From NCBI GenBank assembly GCA_003994795.1, contig AP018269.1, positions 5,853,662-5,917,661 on the forward strand: a stretch of DNA of 64,000 bases. The letters run 5' to 3'. The translations under genes and the position numbers were made by a program. The stretch is from Cylindrospermum sp. NIES-4074 (lineage in GTDB: Bacteria; Cyanobacteriota; Cyanobacteriia; Cyanobacteriales; Nostocaceae). Below are positions 1 to 7,145 of this stretch, piece after piece. Below the pieces are notes generated by a model that saw nothing but the letters and a program-made list of their open reading frames with translations, was not told the DNA's origin and did not search any database. Numbering within the stretch: position 1 is the first letter of the stretch; every line of letters begins with the position of its first letter.

Positions 1-80
1 ATTAATCAAAATTTCTGTTACAGCCTAAATAAAATTGCTTATCCTATTCAGTGGTCGGCTACTGGCCTACACTAGAATTT

Positions 81-1841
81 ATGGCATCTACTATTCAAGC
101 TTTACCAACAGAAGTCGTATATCTGATTACAGCCGGAGAGGTAATTGACTCTTTAGCTTCTGTGGTGCGGGAATTGGTAGAAAATTCCCTAGATGCTGGT
201 GCAACGCGCATTGTCGTTTCTCTATGGCCGCAGCAGTGGCGAGTCCGTGTAGCGGATAATGGTTGCGGAATGAACCTCGATGACTTGCAACAAGCAGCAG
301 CAGCCCACAGCACCAGTAAAATTCGCTCTAGTGCGGATTTATGGAAAATTACTAGTTTGGGGTTTCGTGGTGAAGCCTTGCACAGTTTGACAACGCTGGC
401 AAATTTAGAAATTCTCAGTCGTCCAGGGGATGGAAAGGTAGGATGGCAGGTTGTTTATGGGGATAGAGGCCAAGCCGTGCAAGTGGAAGCCACCGCCATT
501 GCCCCTGGTACCGTTGTCACAGTCTCTAATTTATTTGCCAATTGTCCAGCGCGGCGTCAGGGTTTACCCACAACAGCAGTGCAAATGAAGGCTGTGCAAG
601 GGATAATTCAACAAATTGCCCTTTGTCATCCCCATGTCACCTACCAAGTTTGGCAAAATGACCGGGAATGGTTTACTATCTGTCCTGCGGCTACAGTTGG
701 GCAACTACTGCCACAAATTCTCCCGCAAGTGCGACAAGCTGATTTGCAAGAAGTGAATTTAGAATTACCCAACCCCCAAAACCTAGAACTCAGCACTCAG
801 CACTTCAGCCGAAGCATCGAGCACTCAGCACTTAATACTCCTAACTCAGCACTCAGCACTCAGCACTCAGCACTGACTTTAGTGGTAGGATTACCAGATC
901 GTTGCCATCGCCATCGTCCAGACTGGGTGCGGGTGGCGATTAATGGCAGAATGGTGAAGTCGCCGGAGCTAGAGCAAACGATACTTTCAGCATTTCATAA
1001 AACATTACCGCGCGATCGCTATCCAGTTTGTTTTTTACATTTAGCCATTTCCCCCAACCAAATCAACTGGAACCGTCATCCCGCAAAAACAGAAATTTAT
1101 CTCAACGAAATAAGTTATTGGCAAGAGCAAATTACCCAAGCTATTAACCAAGCACTCCGCATCAGTTCTGCAAATCTTAAAGAAAGTGTTCACACAACAC
1201 GAGTTAGTAAATTACTCAAAGCCGCAGAAGAAAAAGGCGGTTACAATTTCAACAGAAAAAATGGGAATGGCGATGCTCACAATTCAGAAATCAGCCCTCA
1301 ACACTCATTAAAAGCTGTGGCTCAAGTTAGTAACACTTACATTGTGGCTGAGCATCCTGGGGGAATGTGGTTAGTAGAACAGCACATCGCCCATGAACGA
1401 ATTTTGTATGAACAATTGTGTGATAATTGGCAACTTGTCCCTATTGAACCGCCAATTATTCTTTATCAATTATCGCCAGCGCAAGTTTCTCAACTGCAAC
1501 GCATTAACTTAGATATTGAACCGTTTGGCGAACAACTTTGGGCAGTCCGCAACCTACCCGCAATGTTACAACAGCGAGAAGATTGTGCTGAAGCAATTTT
1601 AGAACTTAGTTTAGGAGGTGATTTACAAACAGCCCAAGTTGCTGTTGCTTGTCGCAGTGCCATTCGTAATGGCACACCAATGAATATATCAGAAATGCAG
1701 AAACTTTTAGATGATTGGCAACGCACTCGCAACCCCCGTACCTGTCCGCATGGAAGACCAATTTATTTATCATTGGATGAGTCTTCTTTAGCGCGGTTTT
1801 TCCGGCGGAATTGGGTGATTGGTAAAAGTCATGGGATTTGA
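81..1841 (+). CDS. mutL: DNA mismatch repair protein MutL
   Basis: GHKL ATPase that couples mismatch recognition by MutS to strand incision. Numbered from the ATG at 81 (586 aa), the ATP-binding motifs are ELVENSLDAGA (about 31-41, E34 the likely catalytic base), DNGCGM and GFRGEAL. The C-terminal domain carries an EQHIAHERILYE stretch resembling the DQHAxxExxxxE endonuclease motif, with D to E at its first position, plus ACR and CPHGRP motifs, so it looks like the endonuclease-type MutL. The ATG at 81 is preferred over an upstream in-frame start at 51 because family homology begins there. Residues about 235-264 are a low-complexity insert made of intergenic heptamer repeats. The protein is slightly longer than usual because of this insert. 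Confidence 0.95.
   Translation: MASTIQALPTEVVYLITAGEVIDSLASVVRELVENSLDAGATRIVVSLWPQQWRVRVADNGCGMNLDDLQQAAAAHSTSKIRSSADLWKITSLGFRGEALHSLTTLANLEILSRPGDGKVGWQVVYGDRGQAVQVEATAIAPGTVVTVSNLFANCPARRQGLPTTAVQMKAVQGIIQQIALCHPHVTYQVWQNDREWFTICPAATVGQLLPQILPQVRQADLQEVNLELPNPQNLELSTQHFSRSIEHSALNTPNSALSTQHSALTLVVGLPDRCHRHRPDWVRVAINGRMVKSPELEQTILSAFHKTLPRDRYPVCFLHLAISPNQINWNRHPAKTEIYLNEISYWQEQITQAINQALRISSANLKESVHTTRVSKLLKAAEEKGGYNFNRKNGNGDAHNSEISPQHSLKAVAQVSNTYIVAEHPGGMWLVEQHIAHERILYEQLCDNWQLVPIEPPIILYQLSPAQVSQLQRINLDIEPFGEQLWAVRNLPAMLQQREDCAEAILELSLGGDLQTAQVAVACRSAIRNGTPMNISEMQKLLDDWQRTRNPRTCPHGRPIYLSLDESSLARFFRRNWVIGKSHGI
787..875 (+). repeat. Heptamer (CTCAGCA) repeat inside mutL
   Basis: Perfect and degenerate copies of CTCAGCA lie within the mutL reading frame and are translated as [11 protein letters not shown] heptapeptides. 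The same heptamer is intergenic elsewhere in the window and also lies inside smc and lysC. Confidence 0.9.
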
Positions 1842-2012
1842 TTTTAAAATTGAAACCTCTATGTAAATGAGGCTAAAATTTGACCACTCAAAACTTTTCA
1901 AACACCCTCTAAATGTATCAACTTTAAAGTTAAACATGAGGGCTGGGGACTGGGTAAAAAGTCTTTTTGTGTTTTGGATAAAGTCGAGTTTAGCATTCAG
2001 CAGTTTGCTGTA

Positions 2013-2555
2013 TCAGTAATAACCAAAAAACAAGTTTCCAGTGGCTTCTGGGTTCTCACCACAGAATTCTTTTAACAGCTGCAAATACTCTTGCTTGGAA
2101 ATATAACCGTCACCGTTCACATCGAGTTTTTGAAAAATTTCTTCGTACCCACTGGCGTTAAAACCAAATGCCGTGAGCAACTGCTTGTATTCTTCTAAAG
2201 CAATTTGCTCATTACCATTGATGTCTATTACGTCAAACAAAGCCGCCATCGGCTGTTCCCAAGCTGCTGAAGAATTATTATCTGCAACAAATTGCTGATT
2301 GCAACTTTCAAGGTATTCATCTAATGAAACTTTGTTGTCTTGATTAATATCGGCATTAATCCAGTAATTTTCCCATATAGAGATTACCTGATTATGGAGA
2401 TTTTCATAATCAGATGAACCAGGTTCCCAACCACGTATCCGCGCAAAATTATTAGCAATGTGATCAAAGTCTTCTGGCTCTACAAATCCGTTTTTATCGA
2501 CATCTAAGCCTCGGAAGAAAACTGTCAATTTCTTCTTGATTAGTTCAGATACCAT
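2013..2555 (-). CDS. EF-hand calcium-binding protein (calerythrin-like)
   Basis: A 180-aa soluble protein with four EF-hand loops: residues 18-29 (DVDKNGFVEPED), 69-80 (DINQDNKVSLDE), 111-122 (DINGNEQIALEE) and 145-156 (DVNGDGYISKQE). Loops 1, 2 and 4 keep acidic or amide residues at positions 1, 3 and 5. Loop 3 is less canonical (N at 3 and 5, Q at 7). Loop 1 ends in Asp rather than Glu. Length and four-hand layout resemble prokaryotic calerythrin-type Ca2+ sensors or buffers. No signal peptide or membrane segment is seen. It is a single gene facing away from the DUF924 cluster. The physiological target is unknown. Confidence 0.85.
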   Translation of the reverse strand: MVSELIKKKLTVFFRGLDVDKNGFVEPEDFDHIANNFARIRGWEPGSSDYENLHNQVISIWENYWINADINQDNKVSLDEYLESCNQQFVADNNSSAAWEQPMAALFDVIDINGNEQIALEEYKQLLTAFGFNASGYEEIFQKLDVNGDGYISKQEYLQLLKEFCGENPEATGNLFFGYY

Positions 2556-2805
2556 GAGTTAGACACCCTGACAACAATTAATCCTTATTGGCTCTTCGGT
2601 ACTTTTTATGGAAAACTAGGTTCAAAATGGTTGAAAGCCTTATTTCGTAGGCATTTCATTCAAAATTATGGCATAATTCTTTATAACCCTTGCCCCATAA
2701 GGGTTTTGTTAGAATCAATCCTCAATTACCATAAAAACAACGCAAGAGCCTCCTTATTTTAGTTTTAAACTATACCATAAACTAGGTACAATTTCAAACT
2801 TTTTA

Positions 2806-2870
2806 CTCACCGTTCGCGCCATCGAGGATGAGTTTGGTGAAATGGATGAAATAAGGGAGAGTATCTAAGC
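2806..2870. repeat. 65-bp direct repeat, copy 1
   Basis: This 65-bp block recurs at 2976-3040 with a single mismatch. On the minus strand it forms most of a 27-codon open frame starting at ATG 2886 and stopping at 2803. The rest of the 2556-3099 spacer is AT-rich and holds only this repeat pair, a hairpin and a terminator. Confidence 0.85.
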
Positions 2871-2902
2871 TGATATCTTGCACCATTTTTAATTAACCCA
2901 AA

Positions 2903-2962
2903 GGTGGGCAATGCCCGTGACGCAAGAATCGGGGTTTCACGGCAATAAAAGCATTGCCCACC
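2903..2962. repeat. Inverted repeat between the 65-bp repeats
   Basis: GGTGGGCAATGC (2903-2914) pairs with GCATTGCCCACC (2951-2962) across a 36-nt loop. It is a small intergenic palindromic element of the type common in Nostocales. Confidence 0.8.
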
Positions 2963-2975
2963 CTACAAAAATTGG

Positions 2976-3040
2976 CTCACCGTTCGCGCCATCGAGGATG
3001 AGTTTGGTGAAATAGATGAAATAAGGGAGAGTATCTAAGC
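2976..3040. repeat. 65-bp direct repeat, copy 2
   Basis: Second copy of the 2806-2870 block, one base different (AATAGATG against AATGGATG). The minus-strand frame is open through this copy as well but has a different N-terminus and C-terminal tail. Confidence 0.85.
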
Positions 3041-3053
3041 AGGCGATCATTTT

Positions 3054-3090
3054 ATAAAAACGCCTTCTCGGTAAGAGAAAGCGTTTTTAT
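3054..3090 (-). terminator. Rho-independent terminator of the DUF924 gene
   Basis: ATAAAAACGC (3054-3063) pairs with GCGTTTTTAT (3081-3090), extended by TTCTC/GAGAA. It lies just after the stop of the minus-strand gene at 3100 and is A/T-flanked on both sides. Confidence 0.8.
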
Positions 3091-3099
3091 TATCAACAA

Positions 3100-3675
3100 T
3101 TAAAAAGATGAACCTGGCTGTTTGAGAAACTCCTCTTCTTCTGGAGTGGAGGTACGCCCCAAAATACGATTGCGATGAGGAAAACGCCCAAACCGCTCAA
3201 TTATTTGCATATGTTGCCAGGCATACTCAATCGTACTCGCACTATCAGGATCATGACTAAGTTTTTCAAATAGCTTGACACAGTAACGCTGATGAGCTAA
3301 GTCTTCACTGTGTTCAAAGGGCAAGTAGATAAACCAGCATTGCACAGGCAATAGTTGACGCTCATAACCTTGGGCTATAGCGTGTTGGGCTGCTGAGAGA
3401 GCTTCCCAATCGGTAGCAAAGGCTTTTGGAGTATCACGAAAGATATTTCGGGGAAATTGATCTAATAGCAGAATTAAAGCTATACAAGTCTCTGGTGACT
3501 CAAGCCAATCGTCTAGATATCCCGCTGCTGCCTTGGAGTAATCTGTGAGAAACTTAGTTTCCATTTCTCGATCAAATTCTGTTTTTTTGCTAAACCAAAC
3601 TTGTCGAGGTTTACCATAACTAGGTTCATCAGGATGACCAAACCAAAATTCCAAAATCGCTTTTGCCTGTGACAT
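3100..3675 (-). CDS. DUF924 family protein
   Basis: A 191-aa soluble protein matching the DUF924 family. Recognisable blocks are ILEFWFG at the N-terminus, LLDQFPRNIFR in the middle, PFEHSED, and a C-terminal MQIIERFGRFPHRNRILGR. The family is helical and TPR-like, and its biochemical role is not known to me. The gene lies 5 bp downstream of the SRPBCC gene on the same strand, so the two are probably co-transcribed and end at the 3054-3090 hairpin. Confidence 0.9.
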   Translation of the reverse strand: MSQAKAILEFWFGHPDEPSYGKPRQVWFSKKTEFDREMETKFLTDYSKAAAGYLDDWLESPETCIALILLLDQFPRNIFRDTPKAFATDWEALSAAQHAIAQGYERQLLPVQCWFIYLPFEHSEDLAHQRYCVKLFEKLSHDPDSASTIEYAWQHMQIIERFGRFPHRNRILGRTSTPEEEEFLKQPGSSF

Positions 3676-3680
3676 TGCTG

Positions 3681-4238
3681 TTATTGCCCATTACAAAGCA
3701 CTTGCCGCATTTTTCGCAGATTTGCAGGTAACTCCAGGTTCATTGCTTGTTGAATGAAAACTGAAGGTATGGGGATATTAGGTGTTGCTTGGACTGTATA
3801 AGCTAACAAAGTGCCATTGGCACAATCTCTTAGCTCTAAATTAGCACTAAAGTCTTCAAAAGTCCCCTTTTCCATGCGAAATTGTACTTGCTGTCCTAGT
3901 ACTTCGACGACGTTGAGGTAAATTTCAACTTGAGCGGTGAAAAAGAAAAAGGCTTTTTGGGCAGCTTGATATAGACGTTTAGCCTCACCTTTATGCAAAA
4001 CTTCGCTTTTGGTGATATCTGGAAAATATTGTACCCAACGGGGGTAATCAGTTATTTGCTGCCAGACGTGCGATCGCACTAACGGTAAATACATACTCGC
4101 AGTGACAGCGCCACCCCAAGTAGTATACGATCGCGTTTCTACCAAAATTTCACCCTTGACCAACAATCTTTGCTTGTCTTGACTCCAAACCATACCCGAA
4201 CCCTTAATATTTGAGTCTGATATATAAGACGCAGACAT
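3681..4238 (-). CDS. SRPBCC/polyketide-cyclase-like protein
   Basis: A 185-aa protein with a START/SRPBCC helix-grip signature. After a polar N-terminus (about 1-45), AVTASMYLPLVRSHVWQQITDYPRWVQYFPDI resembles the start of the coenzyme-Q-binding/polyketide-cyclase fold, with the conserved 'VW..ITDY.RW..Y.P' pattern and a C-terminal amphipathic helix. Such proteins bind hydrophobic ligands; the ligand here is not predictable. It is first in a two-gene unit with the DUF924 gene. Confidence 0.7.
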   Translation of the reverse strand: MSASYISDSNIKGSGMVWSQDKQRLLVKGEILVETRSYTTWGGAVTASMYLPLVRSHVWQQITDYPRWVQYFPDITKSEVLHKGEAKRLYQAAQKAFFFFTAQVEIYLNVVEVLGQQVQFRMEKGTFEDFSANLELRDCANGTLLAYTVQATPNIPIPSVFIQQAMNLELPANLRKMRQVLCNGQ

Positions 4239-4625
4239 AGTGATTTTAGTTACTCCTCAACTCATCCACCAAATCACAGGGCTGAAACTGGCAACCAGTA
4301 AACTTGATCGAGTCCAACCCAGCCCATTTTAATTCCAGTTCTATGTTAAATAGGTTTCCCGGATATGGTGGTTTTCTGCTCATTATTCCGGTAAGCCACT
4401 TATAAAACCGTATTTATTACAACAATTTACACAAAAAACACGGAAGATGATTTTTCCAGAGCAATACTTATGGATGAAAATCTGATCTGACAACAGCTAG
4501 AATGGCACAAACACGATTTGATGATCAAGTTGTCCTCAGTCCCAGACACCGAGCTAAACAGTGTTGAGTAAATATTACACTTATATAACCCATAGCAACT
4601 TTTGAGTTGAGAGGAAAATGTTTAG

Positions 4626-4820
4626 GTGAATCAATCTTCCTTAAATCGTAGATTAACCGAGATTGCTGGCATCCTCCTTGGTTTGGGGATAGCCGTTTGG
4701 ATATTGAGAGGCTTTGGCATTCTCACTTTTATTCCTGGTGGAATTATTGGGGTGTTGTTACTAGGGGCGATCGCAATGGCGATCGTCAGTTACGCCCAAA
4801 AAACATGGTGGCGTTTCTAA
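4626..4820 (+). CDS. Small two-helix membrane protein
   Basis: 64 aa starting at GTG, with GAGAGGA about 10 nt upstream. Two hydrophobic segments are visible (about 12-30 and 32-57), separated by a Pro-Gly turn (FIPGG), and the C-terminus is basic (KTWWRF). I do not recognise the family. It precedes the rubredoxin gene on the same strand by about 180 bp. It is probably real, because it has a ribosome binding site and a coherent membrane pattern. Confidence 0.6.
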   Translation: MNQSSLNRRLTEIAGILLGLGIAVWILRGFGILTFIPGGIIGVLLLGAIAMAIVSYAQKTWWRF

Positions 4821-5000
4821 ATCCCTGGTAGCTTGAAAATGAAGATGAGGAAAAGCACGCAAATCTAAGTCTGTTAAAAGACAAAATAATAAACAAAAAT
4901 CCTCCGTGCTAGTTTCTCATCTAAAAACAAAATGTGCTAAATCAAACTTTACTTTAAAAAATTAATACGGTTGACAGATTGCTCATCAGGAGAAAGAAAA

Positions 5001-5165
5001 ATGGCAAGGTATGTATGTACTGTCTGTGGTTATGAATATGACCCAGAACTCGGTGATCCAGATAGTGGGATAGAACCGGGAACTGCCTTTGAAAATATAC
5101 CAGATGATTGGCTATGTCCAGTTTGCGGCGCGACAAAAGATCAATTTGAACTAGTGGAAGATTAG
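5001..5165 (+). CDS. Rubredoxin
   Basis: A 54-aa soluble electron carrier with one Fe(SCys)4 centre. Ligands C6 and C9 ([10 protein letters not shown]) and C39 and C42 (LCPVCGA) have rubredoxin spacing, and the acidic core [19 protein letters not shown] is typical. The ATG at 5001 follows CAGGAGAAAG. An upstream in-frame start at 4971 lacks support. There is no C-terminal membrane anchor, unlike the photosystem-associated RubA of cyanobacteria and algae, so it is probably a cytosolic redox partner. Confidence 0.93.
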   Translation: MARYVCTVCGYEYDPELGDPDSGIEPGTAFENIPDDWLCPVCGATKDQFELVED

Positions 5166-5248
5166 CACCCTTGATTTAAGAAGGGGTTCCAGGTTCGGGT
5201 GTAGGGGAAAAAAATGCATCAGCTTAACCTCTAAGAGCAGAGCAACTC

Positions 5249-5271
5249 AATTAATTAATTAATTAATTAAT
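5249..5271. repeat. (TTAA)n microsatellite
   Basis: Five to six tandem TTAA units between the rubredoxin gene and a transposase remnant. The surrounding 5166-5370 stretch holds otherwise only simple repeats such as 'CCCAATACCC'. Confidence 0.9.
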
Positions 5272-5370
5272 GGAAAATCAATATATGAGGTGCAACCTGT
5301 AAGGAATTGCAAACGAATTTTCCCATTACCCAATATTAATCCCTAATACCCAATCCCCAATACCCAAAGA

Positions 5371-5580
5371 AGAATTGAGCTTAGTAGTTTTTTAGATTTA
5401 GAACCAATTAAAAAGCATGAGTTTTATTAAGGCAAAATAGATAAAAGAGGTTTGTTTAAATATGACAGAGGTAAAACTTACTCAGCAGACTTAAATGGCG
5501 CTTTGAATATCTTAAGAAAAGTAGTTGGGGACTCTATCTTTGATAGAAACTCAGTAGAGAGGCGCGTAGTTAGCCCGTAA
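5371..5580 (+). pseudogene. TnpB (IS200/IS605-type) C-terminal remnant
   Basis: In one frame the stretch reads LEPIKKHEFY, a stop at 5428-5430, then KRGLFKYDRGKTYSADLNGA and NILRKVV before a terminal stop at 5578. The ADLNGALNILR block is the hallmark of the TnpB RuvC III motif and includes its last catalytic Asp. About 70 codons survive; the N-terminal two RuvC motifs, the zinc finger upstream and any TnpA are missing. It is a dead transposon tail and has been invaded by heptamer repeats downstream. Confidence 0.8.
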
Positions 5581-5700
5581 GCATTCAGCACTTCAGCGTT
5601 CAGCAGTCAGCGTTCGATGCTCGCTCACGCCGTAAGCGCAAAGCGCAGGCTTGTCTGCGACACGCTCCGCGAACCGCCAACGCATAGCGTTCCGCAGGAA
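5581..5700. repeat. Degenerate heptamer and palindromic repeat cluster
   Basis: Variants of TCAGCAC and TCAGCGT are followed by a GC-rich stretch with several small dyads (GCGCAAAGCGC, CGCATAGCG). It directly abuts the TnpB remnant stop. Confidence 0.7.
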
Positions 5701-5810
5701 AGTCTAAAACAGAGTTTTAGACTGGGTTTAAGGGTTTTTCTCAAGGGATAATTACACCAAAAACAATTAGTAATCCCTCTGTCATAATGCTCATAAATTC
5801 TTTAAGATTG

Positions 5811-5842
5811 CTGACGGCTGACGGCTGACGGCTGACGGCTGA
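5811..5842. repeat. CTGACGG heptamer array
   Basis: Four tandem copies of CTGACGG, a variant of the STRR class, in the ndhS upstream region. The remaining 5700-5949 spacer shows no gene. Confidence 0.9.
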
Positions 5843-5949
5843 ATGCTTACGTTAGCTCTTTAAGGTGTAAACCGGATCAAGCTAGAAATATTTGACTATA
5901 TTTTTAGTAACTATTAAGCTAATAACAGGAAATAAGCGAGGGTAAAAAC

Positions 5950-6144
5950 ATGATTCTGCCTGGAGCAACTGTTCGCATCAAAAATCCCACAGATACCTAT
6001 TATCGGTATGAAGGGCTTGTGCAACGGGTAAGTGATGGTAAGGTGGCTGTACTATTTGAAGGTGGTAACTGGGATAAAATAGTTACCTTTCGTTTACCAG
6101 AATTAGAACTCGTAGAGACTACAGGCAAGAAAAAAGGGAAATAA
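5950..6144 (+). CDS. ndhS: NAD(P)H-quinone oxidoreductase subunit S
   Basis: A 64-aa SH3-like subunit of the cyanobacterial NDH-1 complex on the cytoplasmic side of the thylakoid, needed for ferredoxin-dependent cyclic electron flow. The sequence begins [18 protein letters not shown] and contains [20 protein letters not shown] followed by VTFRLPELE, the pattern I recognise from cyanobacterial NdhS (Ssl0352-like). A lysine-rich tail ends the protein. It stands alone with a repeat-rich upstream region. Confidence 0.85.
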   Translation: MILPGATVRIKNPTDTYYRYEGLVQRVSDGKVAVLFEGGNWDKIVTFRLPELELVETTGKKKGK

Positions 6145-6200
6145 TGATTTAGTCATTAGTCAGTGGTCATTTGTCATCAGTCAAAGACTATTGGCTAATA

Positions 6201-6331
6201 ACTAAGGACTAATGACCCTTACGGGTTCACCAGTCGCTCATGGGGGAAACCACGCCACTTGCTTTAAGCCGGGGAACCCGTCCAACGCAGTGGCTCCCCA
6301 AGACCGCGCTGGCTCACTAAGGACTAATGAC
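6201..6331. mobile_element. ~100-bp GC-rich repeat element flanked by 16-bp direct repeats
   Basis: ACTAAGGACTAATGAC occurs at 6201-6216 and again at 6316-6331, bracketing about 99 bp of GC-rich repeat containing GCCACTTGCTTTAAGCCGGG and GCAGTGGCTCC. A homologous element in opposite orientation lies at 27661-27752. The flanks look like a target duplication or a slippage duplication. The right flank includes the start codon of the next gene. Confidence 0.7.
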
Positions 6332-6992
6332 TACTATGCGTCTTCCTTTACCACAGTTTGCGATTGGCGATCGCCATCCTCACCATATTGCGGAAGTGAT
6401 CGAGACCACAACTACCGAATTTTTGGCACAGTGTTTGGAACCGGAAGATTTGAGTTTTCCCCCCATGCCAGCTTTTGGTAGTTGGGTTTGTGCTGTGGAT
6501 GAAGAGTCAGGCAATCAAGTTTATGCTGTGGTGTATTATGCCACGACCACGCCTGTAGACTCCGTACATCGGGCCAGAGCCTTGGGGTTATCCTTGGATG
6601 ACTTGCGTGAGGAACAACCTCAAATATTTGCTATGCTCAAAACTGAATTCCGGGCGGCGATCGTCGGATTTGAGCAGCCTTTACAAAAGATAGGCTATAA
6701 CCAAAGGGTGTATCAGTATCTACCACCACGTCCTCCACAAATACATCAAGCGGTTTATCGGTGCGAACCAGAAGCGATCATTAAGTTCACCGAAGAGCTA
6801 GATTTTTTGCGGACATTACTTTTGATCAATGGTGCGCCAGTAGAATCTTTAGCCGCAGCTGCCATTCGAGAAGTTTACCAGTTACGCAAAGCTGACCGAC
6901 AATGGCTCATTAAAGCTGGACGGAACCTGAGCGTACTGTTGAAAGATGATTATGATCGCCTACGGTTTATTTTAAGTCAAATCCATCCATAG
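6327..6992 (+). CDS. HAS-barrel-like conserved cyanobacterial protein
   Basis: 221 aa with no signal peptide. The N-terminal half (about 1-110) is beta-rich and begins LPLPQFAIGDRHPHHIAEVIE, resembling the HAS-barrel found in front of HerA-type ATPases, but no ATPase domain follows. The C-terminal half is helical (EELDFLRTLLLINGAPVESL). The function is not known to me. The ATG lies inside the right copy of a 16-bp direct repeat, so its native upstream region has been displaced. A second ATG lies three codons downstream. Confidence 0.65.
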   Translation: MTTMRLPLPQFAIGDRHPHHIAEVIETTTTEFLAQCLEPEDLSFPPMPAFGSWVCAVDEESGNQVYAVVYYATTTPVDSVHRARALGLSLDDLREEQPQIFAMLKTEFRAAIVGFEQPLQKIGYNQRVYQYLPPRPPQIHQAVYRCEPEAIIKFTEELDFLRTLLLINGAPVESLAAAAIREVYQLRKADRQWLIKAGRNLSVLLKDDYDRLRFILSQIHP

Positions 6993-7145
6993 GTAGTTAG
7001 TTGCTAGACAATTGCCTAGATAGTGTAAGTTAAGGTTTTTTAAAGTTTTTTTCAGGGTAGCTTTTACAGTTATATAGATTGATCGGGCGATTACCCCAAC
7101 AAAGGTAATCGCAACTTCACCATCGCCCCAACAACCGCCCTACCT

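Noticed and set aside
4501..4566. 21-codon ORF MAQTRFDDQVVLSPRHRAKQC
   Set aside because: Too short, no ribosome binding site and no repeat or conservation signal visible; could be a gene relic but unsupported.
6212..6481. 89-codon ORF overlapping the HAS-barrel gene start
   Set aside because: It reads through the GC-rich repeat element and is out of frame with the clearly coding HAS-barrel gene.
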